Virus record (IMG/VR): IMGVR_UViG_3300025131_000078
Location: 1 to 46,344 of that record
DNA from: a virus
Direction: 5' to 3' (one strand)
DNA: 46,344 nt
Shown here one piece after another: positions 25,940 through 35,763 of this stretch. The notes under the pieces are model-generated. The model made no database searches. It saw only the letters and a program-made list of their open reading frames with translations, and was not told where the DNA came from. The translations under genes were made by a program, and so were the position numbers. How positions within the stretch are numbered: the first letter of the stretch is position 1; the number at the start of each line of letters is the position of its first letter.

Positions 25940-28900
25940 ATATTGGACTAACCCATATTGATAAAATATTTCACATTGCTGATGTACATGTAAGAAATGT
26001 TAATAGACATAAAGAATATGATTATGTATTTAAAAAATTATATTCTTATATTAAAAAGGCAAAAACTAATAATAGTATAATTTACGTTGCTGGAGATGTG
26101 GTCCATGCTAAAACGGATATGTCTCCGGAATTGGTATTAATGGTATCAGATTTCTTTAAATCATTGGCTGATATAGCTCCTACATTATTAATCACCGGAA
26201 ACCATGATTGCAACCTAAATAATTCTAATAGATTGGATGCCTTGTCTCCCATTGTTAAAGCCTTAAATCATCAAAACTTACACTATCTTAAAGACAATGA
26301 TATATATAGTATTTCGAATGTACACTTTAACGTAATGTCGGTGTTTAATAAGCCGGCAGATTATATCAAAGCAGGTGATTTTGAGGGAGATATAAAAGTA
26401 GCATTACACCACGGAGCTGTAAACGCAGCTACTACAGATACTGGATTTTTATTAAGTAATAGTCATGTTACAACCGGATTATTTACCGGACACGATCTAG
26501 TTTTATTAGGCGATATTCATAAAACACAATTTTTAGATGACGCAAAAACAATTGGATATCCTGGCTCCCTTATACAACAAAATCATGGCGAAGCATTAGT
26601 TCATGGAATATTTGAATGGGATTTAAATACAATGGAAGGAAAGTTTGTAAAAATTCCAAACATGTATGGATATTATACATTTGAAATTGAAAACGGAAAA
26701 ATAACAAACCCATCTAATAATATTCCAATTAAACCTAGATTAAGATTAAAAGTTAAAGAAACAACAGCATCAGAATTAAAACGTGTTATATCTGAAATCC
26801 GCAAACAGTATAAAGTTCAAGAAATTGCAATTCAAAAAATTCATTCATTAAACGAATCAAATGGAAAACAAAAAATATCATTTGGAGACGTCCGTGACGT
26901 AGAATGGCAAAATAACATCATCTCAGATTTTTTAGTTGATAAACATGGATTATCTGACAAGATGTTAGATGTAGTAAGACATATTAATCGTACTGTACAT
27001 TCCAAATTACCAGATTCAGAATTAACACGTAATATAGTTTGGGTGCCTAAATTATTTGAGTTCTCAAATATGTTTAGTTATGGAGAAAATAATGTTATTG
27101 ATTTTACAAACATTTTAGGAATAAATGGATTGTTTGCTGCAAATGCAACTGGTAAATCAACATTGTTAGATGCATTAGCGTTTTGTTGTTTTGATAGATG
27201 TAGTAGAACTGTTAAAGCTGCTCATGTACTGAATAATAAAAAATCTACATTCCATTGTAAATTTCATTTTGAATTAGACGGAAAACAATTTTTTATAGAG
27301 AGGAACGGAAAGAAAAATAATAATGGTCATGTTAAAGTAAATGTAGATTTTTGGAAATTGGACGAAAATGGAGATCAAGTATTATTAAATGGAGATCAAA
27401 GAGATACTACAAATAAAGTTATTCGTAAATATATTGGTTCTTATGATGACTTTATTTTAACTGCATTATCATTACAAAATAATAATACTGGGTTCATTGA
27501 TAAATCACAAAGAGAACGTAAAGAATTACTAACTCAGTTTTTAGATATCGATGTTTTTGAGAAACAATATCAAATCGCAGCAGATAATATAAGAGATACA
27601 GCAGCACTAATACGAGAATATAAACGTAATGATTATAGTACAACTTTATCAGAAGCAGAAAAAATAATAGATCGTTTAACAGCTCCTCGCGATCGTATGA
27701 TTAATGAAAAATCGGAACATGAAAAAATGTCTAATGATTTAAATGATATTATTGTTAATTTAACTTCTGAGTTAATAACAATTTCAGACGATGTATTGAC
27801 AATACAAGAGGCTCAAGATAAAGTCGATAAATTAAAAGTATCGCGTGAAGAATATGATAAATTTTTACAAGATAAACAAAATTTAATAGAATCTTATAAA
27901 AATACTTTAATAGAATTACAAGAACAAGAATCTGAATATAATAAAACTGAACTTGAAGCTGAACAATTAGAAATGGACCATCTTCGAAAATTAATACAAG
28001 ATATTCAAAACAATAAAATTCCAGTATTAGACGCGGAAATAAAGGCAGCAGAACGATTAGAGTCAAAACTAGGAGATCATAAATGGAACCCAGATTGTGA
28101 ATATTGTATGGCTAATCCATGGTTACATGAAGCCCAAAAGGCATCTGATGATCTACCTAAACTAAATAAACAGTTACTTAAATTAAAAAAAGAAGAACAA
28201 GATCATCATCATACAATATTATATTCAGAAGCACATAATCGATTAGTTCAATTAAATGAAATAGAAGAGTCAATTACTGATTCAGAACGTCATTTGGAAC
28301 AAGAAATTTTAAGATTAAAATCGTACGATAGTAAAACTCAACTACATAACACATGGATGAAGGCATCTGTATCTAAATTAGAAGAAGCCAAACAACATAA
28401 AAATGATATTGAATTTAATAAAACAAAACGTACAGAAATAGGAGATGTAATATCAGAACGTGATGATATTAATGAACAGATAAAGGAATTAGATGATAAT
28501 ATTCAATCAATAATAAATAAATTAAATTTAGGAGAAGCTTCAAAAAAAGAAGCTTTAGATGCAATACAACGATTATCTGACCTAGAAACACAATACAAAG
28601 GATATGAATATTATTTAAAATCTATAAAAAGAGATGGAGTTCCATATCATCTTATTACAAAAGCATTGCCTCAAATAGAATCTGAGATAAATAATATTTT
28701 GACACAGATTGTAGACTTTACAATGATATTACAAACAGATGGAAAAAATATTAATGGATATATCGTTTATGATGATGATAATTATTGGCCATTAGAATTA
28801 ACATCGGGTATGGAAAAATTTATTTCTTCATTGGCAATACGTACATCATTAATTAATATTACTAGTTTACCAAGACCAAACTTTTTAGCAATAGATGAGG

Positions 28901-29076
28901 GGTTCGGAGTATTAGATTCTGAAAATTTAAATAATATGTATTTGTTATTTGATTATTTAAAATCTCAATTTGGATTTATTTTATGTATATCTCATATTGA
29001 TGCAATGAGAGACATCGTAGACCGTTTAGTGGAAATTAAAAAGGTCAATGGATATTCTAAAATAAACTATTCTTAA
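25927..29076 (+). CDS. fused Mre11-Rad50 (SbcD-SbcC; gp47-gp46) recombination nuclease
   Basis: One 1049-residue chain joins two proteins that are separate in T4. Residues 1-~340 are the Mre11/SbcD phosphoesterase: D19 and H21 in IADVHVRN, D57 in AGDVVHA, GNHD at 91-94, LHHGAVN, and GDIHKTQ with GYPGSLIQQNHGE. Residues ~370-1049 are the Rad50/SbcC ATPase: Walker A NATGKST (K410), Q-loop SLQNNN, a long coiled coil, and a zinc hook at C724-E-Y-C727. The ABC signature-like LTSGMEK (near 958) and Walker B FLAIDEGFG (D990, E991) follow. The complex processes DNA ends and drives recombination-dependent replication. All catalytic motifs are intact and no stop or frameshift separates the halves. The ATG at 25927 overlaps the primase gene by 13 bases. 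Confidence 0.95.
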   Translation: MRVVDIGLTHIDKIFHIADVHVRNVNRHKEYDYVFKKLYSYIKKAKTNNSIIYVAGDVVHAKTDMSPELVLMVSDFFKSLADIAPTLLITGNHDCNLNNSNRLDALSPIVKALNHQNLHYLKDNDIYSISNVHFNVMSVFNKPADYIKAGDFEGDIKVALHHGAVNAATTDTGFLLSNSHVTTGLFTGHDLVLLGDIHKTQFLDDAKTIGYPGSLIQQNHGEALVHGIFEWDLNTMEGKFVKIPNMYGYYTFEIENGKITNPSNNIPIKPRLRLKVKETTASELKRVISEIRKQYKVQEIAIQKIHSLNESNGKQKISFGDVRDVEWQNNIISDFLVDKHGLSDKMLDVVRHINRTVHSKLPDSELTRNIVWVPKLFEFSNMFSYGENNVIDFTNILGINGLFAANATGKSTLLDALAFCCFDRCSRTVKAAHVLNNKKSTFHCKFHFELDGKQFFIERNGKKNNNGHVKVNVDFWKLDENGDQVLLNGDQRDTTNKVIRKYIGSYDDFILTALSLQNNNTGFIDKSQRERKELLTQFLDIDVFEKQYQIAADNIRDTAALIREYKRNDYSTTLSEAEKIIDRLTAPRDRMINEKSEHEKMSNDLNDIIVNLTSELITISDDVLTIQEAQDKVDKLKVSREEYDKFLQDKQNLIESYKNTLIELQEQESEYNKTELEAEQLEMDHLRKLIQDIQNNKIPVLDAEIKAAERLESKLGDHKWNPDCEYCMANPWLHEAQKASDDLPKLNKQLLKLKKEEQDHHHTILYSEAHNRLVQLNEIEESITDSERHLEQEILRLKSYDSKTQLHNTWMKASVSKLEEAKQHKNDIEFNKTKRTEIGDVISERDDINEQIKELDDNIQSIINKLNLGEASKKEALDAIQRLSDLETQYKGYEYYLKSIKRDGVPYHLITKALPQIESEINNILTQIVDFTMILQTDGKNINGYIVYDDDNYWPLELTSGMEKFISSLAIRTSLINITSLPRPNFLAIDEGFGVLDSENLNNMYLLFDYLKSQFGFILCISHIDAMRDIVDRLVEIKKVNGYSKINYS

Positions 29077-29083
29077 TATTTAT
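29076..29083 (+). promoter_or_regulatory. candidate late promoter core ATATTTAT, copy 6
   Basis: ATATTTAT begins on the last base of the fusion gene's TAA. It is followed by TATAAAGGAG, and the GTG start of the fibre gene lies 14 bases on. Confidence 0.55.
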
Positions 29084-29097
29084 TATAAAGGAGTTGT

Positions 29098-32000
29098 GTG
29101 CCACTAATAAAAAAAGGAACCTGGACAGGATTAAAGGATCATCCGAGTATACAAGTTCGTGATTCATCCCCCTTTTCTGATGGATTTTTCAACGTAGTAA
29201 AATTTCCTGATAAATTAACAGCCGGCAAGAACTTATTTAAAATACGAATGCAAAATCAACAGTTTGTTGATGATAGCGAAGTATTCGTAGAAGTGTTAGA
29301 CTACAATGAAAACGCTGTATACTATGAACCATTACAATATGTAGAAAAAGATGGCACGCGCGTCATCGCGATTTATATTTACCCAAATACATCACCTGGA
29401 ACGGCAACTGTATATCTAGCCGGCAGATTAGAATTTTTATCAACCGGCGAACGTATTCCGTTTAGTAATGAATGGGAAGATCCTAATTATAAAAATATTC
29501 CTAATATATTGTGGTCACGTGAAGTTCCAATAGCTCCATATCAAGCAAATGATACTGAAATAATTTTTACTACACAACCACAATTAACTATTTCAGAAGT
29601 TGTACAGCCATATCTTCAACCGGTTGAAATGTTTAATGTATTTACTGAATTGTCTGCTAGCGGCGCAACCGTAAACATTAACCCGATCCCATCTACAGTA
29701 CCAGGTGGTCCGATAGGACCTGGGCCGTCTAATCAAGGTGGAATGTCCGCAAACACTCCAAATGTTGGAGTACAGTTTTTTAATATAAGTGCTATACAAT
29801 CTGCATTACAAAATTCTGCAGGAAGTACAGCCGGCTCAGCTCCTCTGAGTACTATAATTGGAGAGTCACAATTAACTACTACTAATTTTCAATTATCACA
29901 ATCAATGGTCGGAGGGCTATTTACTGTAGTTAATCCAAATATAATAGTTCCGGAAGATACATTATTAAACTCATCAGGCAAAGCACTTCCGTCAAGTCAA
30001 TTATCACAGGCAACTCAAACTTCCGGAAAAAATCCTTCAACAAAACAATTATCAGGTTCTTATAATTTTGCTATAATGTCTGTACAAAATTCAACAACAG
30101 CTATGGTTGGCCAATATGCAGGATTTGCAAATAACAATGACAATACAAACGGTCCATTTTCTGTAACTGTGAATTCCGGAGATGTACCAATTGGAAACCA
30201 ATATCCTTTTGCAAACACAAATACTTCAATTAACATATCACATACTAACGCTAATTTTACAGCCAGTTTTATAAAAGCCTCGGAAGTAGTATATACACAA
30301 AATTCTTCTAGTTTTGCAGATATTATAATAGCCGATGCCGAACCAGATACGGGTGATGTTTATAGAATAAAAACATTATACAAGCCGAGTGGCTTCTTTG
30401 GAGATTTTATAGATTTAGGTGATACAATATTAGAACGCCAGGACATATTAATTGACACTGGGTCGTTAGAGACTAATATTGCAATTGGAGCATTTTATGA
30501 AAATTTCGGGCTCTTCGAAGATTATGCAGAGATAACTAAATATTGGTCCGGTAGTTTGATCGGAGATGTTAATGCAGTTACGTCGTCATATGATTTTGAA
30601 ACATTAATCGGAGCAGCTAATTTAGAAGTAGATTGGGGAGGACCGATAGATACTGCTAATCGATATATTTCAAAAGTCAATGCTGCGGCATGTTTTTCAA
30701 TTAAAGATGAATATAAGCCAACGGTTTATACAAACACCACATATATAGTTAAATTTCAAGCCGGCCTATCTCCAGATATAGCCTCATATTCTTCTGATGA
30801 TATAAATTTAACAAATGCACGTGTTGATGTATATGTACGTGGGGTAAATGTAACGCCTCAGTTATTACGTAATGTACAACTCGGAGATCTTAATATCGTA
30901 CCTAATTTTGAACATACTATTAATGGAGTATTTGAAGATGGAAAAGGTCTAGGAACACGTATAGGAACTATACAAGCCAGAGATATACCTGCGTTAACCG
31001 GTAATATAGAATTGACATTTAGAGCCGAAGGAACCGGTCCAGCAAATTTTATATTTGTTGTACGTCGTGGAGAGTGGCTGATTGGAAATATACGAGTATT
31101 AGCAGATAAACAAACTGGATTTAGCCCAGGTACAGTTAGAATATCAAAACGTATACCAACGGAACATTTACAAACACCACTTACATTTAAATTTCAATAT
31201 TATGATTACAGATCAAATAAAGCAGATTTAGAAACAGTTGCATATGGAGCTGTATTTAATGGCGGAAATTCATATACTGCGGGTACGAGTAATTTAATTA
31301 CTGGGTCTGTAACTATAGGAAGTTCTATCGGAGCAGGAATAGAAATGGCAGGTATGGCATCTGGATATCTCAGATCTATTGGATATGAAGGATATACTAG
31401 TGCGAGTTTAGGCAAGGCCGGAGGAGGATTTTTATTATGGTCTGGGTCAAATGCATTGGAATTAGGAGTTGATACATACCAAGGTGTTGGATTAGAATTA
31501 GTTGGACACGAAGATAAAAGTCATTTGATATTTAAAACTTCCGGAAGTGGAGAATTAGATATTAAAGCAGAAAGATTCTATATAGGAACATCTGGGTCAC
31601 AATTTATTAGTGGAGCAAATAGTAATATCGAAATATCATCATCTATATTTCATTTAGACCCACAAAATGATTTATTGGTAATTGGAGCCGATGCTATAAT
31701 TGAAGGTGATTTAACTGCAAACAGTATTAGAACTCCTGCTACTATAGGTGGATCACCTTCAACGGATTCTAATGCATCATCGTCTATTACATCTGATGGA
31801 TTTGCTTCATTTAAATCAGCATCAATTGCTGGATTTACAGTTAATACAGAAGAAATTAAATCTTCTAATGACTCATTAAGATTAAAAGCTATAGGTGAAA
31901 TTACAGGATCAGATGTATTTTTTACCGGTGGTAAAATAGCAAACTTTAATATTGATGGTCATAGTTTATCAACAACAGGTGTTGAAATAAATGACTCTAC

Positions 32001-34818
32001 GCAAGACATATTTATATCATCTTCTAATTTTAAAGTTTCACATCAAGGAGATATAACTGCTAGTAATGTAGATTTAGCAGGTAAAATATCAGCAACATCA
32101 GGAGATATTGGCGGATTCAGTATTGATACTGCTACTATATCATCATCAAATAATAATTTAATTTTAAGATCATCCGGCGTAATTACAGGATCAGATGTAT
32201 TTTTTACCGGCGGCGAAATAGGAGGATTTACTTTAACATCAGATAAAATTACCGGTAATAATATTATTATAGATTCTGCAGGTAGTATACAAACTAGCGA
32301 TTATACATCTGATCTTAAAGGATGGAAATTATCTGCAGCAAATAATGGATTCTTGGAAGTTGAAAATGCTAAAATAAGAGGAACATTATCTACTGCGGTA
32401 TTTGAAAAAGAAACTGTTAATGCGGTAGGCGGTCAATTATATGTTGCAAATTCAACTACATTAACATCTTCTGCATTACATCCAGCAGATAATTATCTGC
32501 CTACCGATTCAACAATGTCCGTCGTAAACGTTACAGGATTTGCTGTCGATGAAATATTAACATTAAAAAAAGTAACAAATACTGGGTTTAGCACTGAGTA
32601 TATAAGAATACAATCAGCATCTAGAAATGACGGTTCTAGCGAAAATGATTTTAGTGGTAATATATATGTATTGCGTGGATATAGTGGATCATTACCAACA
32701 AGTAATACATCTTCATTAGGAGGCATTGCTGGATCACCTCAATCATACAGTGGGTCTCAAGTAATTGTATCTACCGGAACTGTAGGTACAGGGTTTATTA
32801 GACTTAATGCAAATCCTAATAATCAAGCAACTCCATATATTGATATAGTAGAACGTACCGGTAGTGCTATATATGATGTTGATTTAAAAGCTAGATTAGG
32901 AGATCTATCCGGAATAACAGATACTTCATTTACAGATGGAGTTACTGGATTTGGTTTATATACATCAAAAGGATATTTTAAAGGAAAATTAGAAATAACA
33001 GATCCTACTGATAATAGTGCTAATTATAATTTTGGAGGTGTTTCTGGCTCTACAATACCAGTAACAAAACTAGTACCGGATAGCCAGTTAACAGGCTCGC
33101 AATGGAAAACAAACTTAAGTACAAAACATAGAGTAGAAAACGGAGTTTTATTTGTTTCATCATCCAACTCCGGGAGTTGGAATGGACAATTAAGGAGTAA
33201 TCAGCAATTCCATCGTACCGGCGATCATACATTAGTAGCTGACATAACAATTACCGATATCGGATGGTATCCAGTATCTGAACCTAGAATGATGATTGGC
33301 TTTAAAGATGCGGCTTTAAATAGTACTAATACATATGGTAATGGAGCACATTATATATATTTTGCTACAGATGATATTTCTATTTATCAAGGTACTACTG
33401 CTATAGGCTCATTAGTATCTAATGGAGTCGCGGAAGGCGATCAATTTAGACTATTAATAACACCACTTTTAGATGGCGGTGCAAGATATAGAGCGTTTAA
33501 ATATCCTAACTTATCTGGGTCTATAGGCGATGTTACTAGTACTAATGACGGAAGTCCAGGAGATTTATTTGAAATCGGTATAGCGGTATTAGCTGAGACA
33601 GAAACGTTTCATATTGATAATATACAAGTAACTGCTCCAGGCCAAAAAAGTACAGTAATAGATGGTAATAGTGTAACGACAGGTAAAATACGATCGTCAA
33701 ACTTTGGCGGTGCTGCTGGTTCGGAATTTGATTTAGATGAAGGTACATTCCAATTAGGTGGTAGTAGTAGTCCTAAATTGGAATGGGACGGGTCAGATTT
33801 ATCAGTAGATGGCACTGTGACAGCAACAGCTGGTTCGATAGGAGGATGGACAATTAATTCGACAAATCTAGTTGATGCTAGTAATAAATTAAAACTAGAA
33901 CCTGCAGGCACTTATATTATATCATCATCTGATTTTCAAGTTTCCACTACCGGTGAAATGACTGCATCAGCCGGCGAAATTGGCGGGTTCAAATTAAGTA
34001 GTACAGAAATAAGTGCTAGTAATTTAATATTAAAATCAAGTGGTCAAATAACTGGCTCAAATGTATACTTTGATGGAGGAAAAATAGGTGGGACTGAAAT
34101 TCAATCGACTAAATTATTATCCACGGCAAGTTTAGCTTCTCCGGATTTATCACCTAAATTTCAATTAGACGCAGATGGCACTCTCTCCGGATCAAATTTA
34201 TATATAAGACAAGTGATTGATTTAACTGGTTCACCTGAACGATATCCTTTACTGGATACAAGGGTGGGACTGTTAGACGGTAGAAATTTAGGAAGACAAA
34301 TAATATCAAATTACGACGAAATTTCACGTGGTAATGTTGATGATGGCGCTACTTACAATGTTGTCAATCAACATTATTTCCAACTGCTTCCATATGAAAA
34401 TGTATTAATGATTAGTTTTCAACATAGAGTAGATGTTGATGCAAATGGAATCCAAGGACACATTAGATTTCAACTTCAACATTCTCCCTATTCCGGATCT
34501 TTTACAGCAGATACAAATTGGGATAGTTGGACAGATTCTGCTAACGTAACTTCCACTGTTACTAGAACATCAGCCGGTACATCTTTATATTTATGGCAAG
34601 GAGGCACAGTAAAACAAATAGCAGTACCGACAGCGGCACAAGCCCAAACGTGTAGATTACAAGTAGAAATGTGTAATAATATGATACCTCCATCTGCAGG
34701 AATAAAGCCAGAAAATAAAACAACATTATTAGGATATTCAGTAGTAGCTACTAGAGCATTATCTGCTAATACTGCAGGTGCAGCTGCAGATTCACTAAAT
34801 CCGGATACTACATCATAA
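29098..34818 (+). CDS. giant repetitive tail-fibre protein
   Basis: The 1906-residue protein starts at GTG after a strong AAAGGAG site; the frame (PLIKKGTWTGLKDHPSIQV) is continuous from there. The first ~200 residues probably attach to the baseplate. Repeated beta units occur around residues 909, 934, 1002, 1029, 1577, 1624 and 1649. They carry the patterns ITGSDVFFTGGKI and GEIGGF/GSIGGW followed by L.S..I.SSN..L, typical of trimeric beta-fibre shafts. A jelly-roll-like domain lies between (~1345-1520, WYPVSEPRMMIGF ... FHIDNIQV). The C-terminal ~200 residues are another beta domain (RYPLLDTRVGLLDGRNLG). It is followed at once by a C1q-like protein that may form the tip. It resembles fibres of T4-like marine phages in style. 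The host receptor is not predictable. Confidence 0.8.
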   Translation: MPLIKKGTWTGLKDHPSIQVRDSSPFSDGFFNVVKFPDKLTAGKNLFKIRMQNQQFVDDSEVFVEVLDYNENAVYYEPLQYVEKDGTRVIAIYIYPNTSPGTATVYLAGRLEFLSTGERIPFSNEWEDPNYKNIPNILWSREVPIAPYQANDTEIIFTTQPQLTISEVVQPYLQPVEMFNVFTELSASGATVNINPIPSTVPGGPIGPGPSNQGGMSANTPNVGVQFFNISAIQSALQNSAGSTAGSAPLSTIIGESQLTTTNFQLSQSMVGGLFTVVNPNIIVPEDTLLNSSGKALPSSQLSQATQTSGKNPSTKQLSGSYNFAIMSVQNSTTAMVGQYAGFANNNDNTNGPFSVTVNSGDVPIGNQYPFANTNTSINISHTNANFTASFIKASEVVYTQNSSSFADIIIADAEPDTGDVYRIKTLYKPSGFFGDFIDLGDTILERQDILIDTGSLETNIAIGAFYENFGLFEDYAEITKYWSGSLIGDVNAVTSSYDFETLIGAANLEVDWGGPIDTANRYISKVNAAACFSIKDEYKPTVYTNTTYIVKFQAGLSPDIASYSSDDINLTNARVDVYVRGVNVTPQLLRNVQLGDLNIVPNFEHTINGVFEDGKGLGTRIGTIQARDIPALTGNIELTFRAEGTGPANFIFVVRRGEWLIGNIRVLADKQTGFSPGTVRISKRIPTEHLQTPLTFKFQYYDYRSNKADLETVAYGAVFNGGNSYTAGTSNLITGSVTIGSSIGAGIEMAGMASGYLRSIGYEGYTSASLGKAGGGFLLWSGSNALELGVDTYQGVGLELVGHEDKSHLIFKTSGSGELDIKAERFYIGTSGSQFISGANSNIEISSSIFHLDPQNDLLVIGADAIIEGDLTANSIRTPATIGGSPSTDSNASSSITSDGFASFKSASIAGFTVNTEEIKSSNDSLRLKAIGEITGSDVFFTGGKIANFNIDGHSLSTTGVEINDSTQDIFISSSNFKVSHQGDITASNVDLAGKISATSGDIGGFSIDTATISSSNNNLILRSSGVITGSDVFFTGGEIGGFTLTSDKITGNNIIIDSAGSIQTSDYTSDLKGWKLSAANNGFLEVENAKIRGTLSTAVFEKETVNAVGGQLYVANSTTLTSSALHPADNYLPTDSTMSVVNVTGFAVDEILTLKKVTNTGFSTEYIRIQSASRNDGSSENDFSGNIYVLRGYSGSLPTSNTSSLGGIAGSPQSYSGSQVIVSTGTVGTGFIRLNANPNNQATPYIDIVERTGSAIYDVDLKARLGDLSGITDTSFTDGVTGFGLYTSKGYFKGKLEITDPTDNSANYNFGGVSGSTIPVTKLVPDSQLTGSQWKTNLSTKHRVENGVLFVSSSNSGSWNGQLRSNQQFHRTGDHTLVADITITDIGWYPVSEPRMMIGFKDAALNSTNTYGNGAHYIYFATDDISIYQGTTAIGSLVSNGVAEGDQFRLLITPLLDGGARYRAFKYPNLSGSIGDVTSTNDGSPGDLFEIGIAVLAETETFHIDNIQVTAPGQKSTVIDGNSVTTGKIRSSNFGGAAGSEFDLDEGTFQLGGSSSPKLEWDGSDLSVDGTVTATAGSIGGWTINSTNLVDASNKLKLEPAGTYIISSSDFQVSTTGEMTASAGEIGGFKLSSTEISASNLILKSSGQITGSNVYFDGGKIGGTEIQSTKLLSTASLASPDLSPKFQLDADGTLSGSNLYIRQVIDLTGSPERYPLLDTRVGLLDGRNLGRQIISNYDEISRGNVDDGATYNVVNQHYFQLLPYENVLMISFQHRVDVDANGIQGHIRFQLQHSPYSGSFTADTNWDSWTDSANVTSTVTRTSAGTSLYLWQGGTVKQIAVPTAAQAQTCRLQVEMCNNMIPPSAGIKPENKTTLLGYSVVATRALSANTAGAAADSLNPDTTS

Positions 34819-34829
34819 AAGGATAAATA

Positions 34830-35318
34830 ATGAGCATAAATACAGGTACATTTAGAGTTACAGCAGCATCAGGCCAAGATATTGGATTTTATGTTGAACA
34901 TGACGGGACTACTGAACAACTAACAATAGGCACCGGCGTAACAGCGTTAGTACCATATAGTAATATAGATTACAACTATGGGGGTTGTTGGGATGCATCC
35001 ACTGAAAGATTTACGGCACCAATTGACGGCATATATCAATTTAACGTAAACTGCATGATGCAATCATATGCAATAGCAGCTAGTGATAGATTTGATAGTG
35101 GCTTGAAAATAAACGGATCTTATATCAAATATACATTACGAGAATTTGCAGCAATGACAGCATTTCCATCATGGGCTTATTCAGTCATGTATCCAATGAC
35201 TGCAGGCCAATATATAGAAAGTTATATAGTCAATCAAACTACTTTAACTAGATATACATACGCCGGTACTGGATATACAAATTTTTCTGGCTTCTTATTG
35301 CAATCCGGTATATGGTAA
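34830..35318 (+). CDS. C1q/TNF-like fibre tip protein
   Basis: The 162-residue protein forms a single C1q-like jelly roll. It has the hallmark GGCWDASTERFTAPIDGIYQFNVN (residues ~50-73), aromatic strands, and the C-terminal YTNFSGFLLQSG strand. Such domains trimerise and sit at the end of phage fibres or act as adhesins. It starts 11 bases after the giant fibre gene with AAAAGGA upstream. Whether it is a separate receptor-binding subunit or a fibre-associated decoration is open. Confidence 0.8.
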   Translation: MSINTGTFRVTAASGQDIGFYVEHDGTTEQLTIGTGVTALVPYSNIDYNYGGCWDASTERFTAPIDGIYQFNVNCMMQSYAIAASDRFDSGLKINGSYIKYTLREFAAMTAFPSWAYSVMYPMTAGQYIESYIVNQTTLTRYTYAGTGYTNFSGFLLQSGIW

Positions 35319-35330
35319 ATAAAGGTAATT

Positions 35331-35699
35331 ATGGACAATGAACATATTTTATATAAAATAAAAGCATATTTAGAATTAAATAATAGTGGTTCTATAGATA
35401 CTCGAGAACCTGGTGTTTTAGAAATATTGCAAGATGGTAGTAGCTACAATATAACTACCTGGAATATCAATCTACCGCAACCAACTCAAAACCAATTAGA
35501 TGCTAATAATAATTTAACTCGAGCTCGGCTTTTAATGAGTCAGTCATTATATGTAGAAAATAGAAAAATTAATTATCCTGAATTAGGAGAACAGTTTGAT
35601 ATGTTATATCATGAACTTGAAACTTCCGGCTCATTATCTGTATCAGGAAGTTGGTTCCAATCTATAAAAAATATTAAAGATAGTTATCCGAAAGTGTAA
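35331..35699 (+). CDS. fibre-associated / tail assembly protein
   Basis: The 122-residue protein contains ITTWNINLPQPTQNQLDA and then INYPELGEQFDMLYHELE...WFQSIKNIKDSYPK. This pattern (aligned W..P.P....L, YP..GEQ.D.LYH, and a final K..YPK) is common in small proteins encoded next to phage tail fibres. Some of those act as fibre assembly chaperones, others as structural parts. It is 12 bases after the C1q-like gene. The motif is clear, the exact role is not. Confidence 0.65.
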   Translation: MDNEHILYKIKAYLELNNSGSIDTREPGVLEILQDGSSYNITTWNINLPQPTQNQLDANNNLTRARLLMSQSLYVENRKINYPELGEQFDMLYHELETSGSLSVSGSWFQSIKNIKDSYPKV

Positions 35700-35706
35700 T
35701 ATTTAT
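35699..35706 (+). promoter_or_regulatory. candidate late promoter core ATATTTAT, copy 7
   Basis: ATATTTAT is followed by ATTAAAAA and begins on the last base of the previous stop. Unlike the other copies it lies 57 bases before the next ATG, with an element of the other class in between. Confidence 0.4.
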
Positions 35707-35722
35707 ATTAAAAAATTAGGAA

Positions 35723-35749
35723 TCGTGAGATTTTTTACTTATCTTTAAT
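35723..35749 (+). promoter_or_regulatory. AT-rich recurrent intergenic element, copy 4
   Basis: TCGTGAGA is followed by six T, then ACTTATCTTTAA. It is the most divergent copy but keeps the GAGA-T-run-TTAA plan. It lies 14 bases before the next ATG, after an ATATTTAT element, so the gene may have both promoter types. Confidence 0.35.
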
Positions 35750-35763
35750 TAAAGACAGGATAT

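Noticed and set aside
26940-27120. A sequencing error joining separate gp47 and gp46 genes
   Set aside because: The junction is smooth coding sequence with no start or ribosome-site-like arrangement inside and all motifs in one frame. It cannot be wholly excluded without reads.
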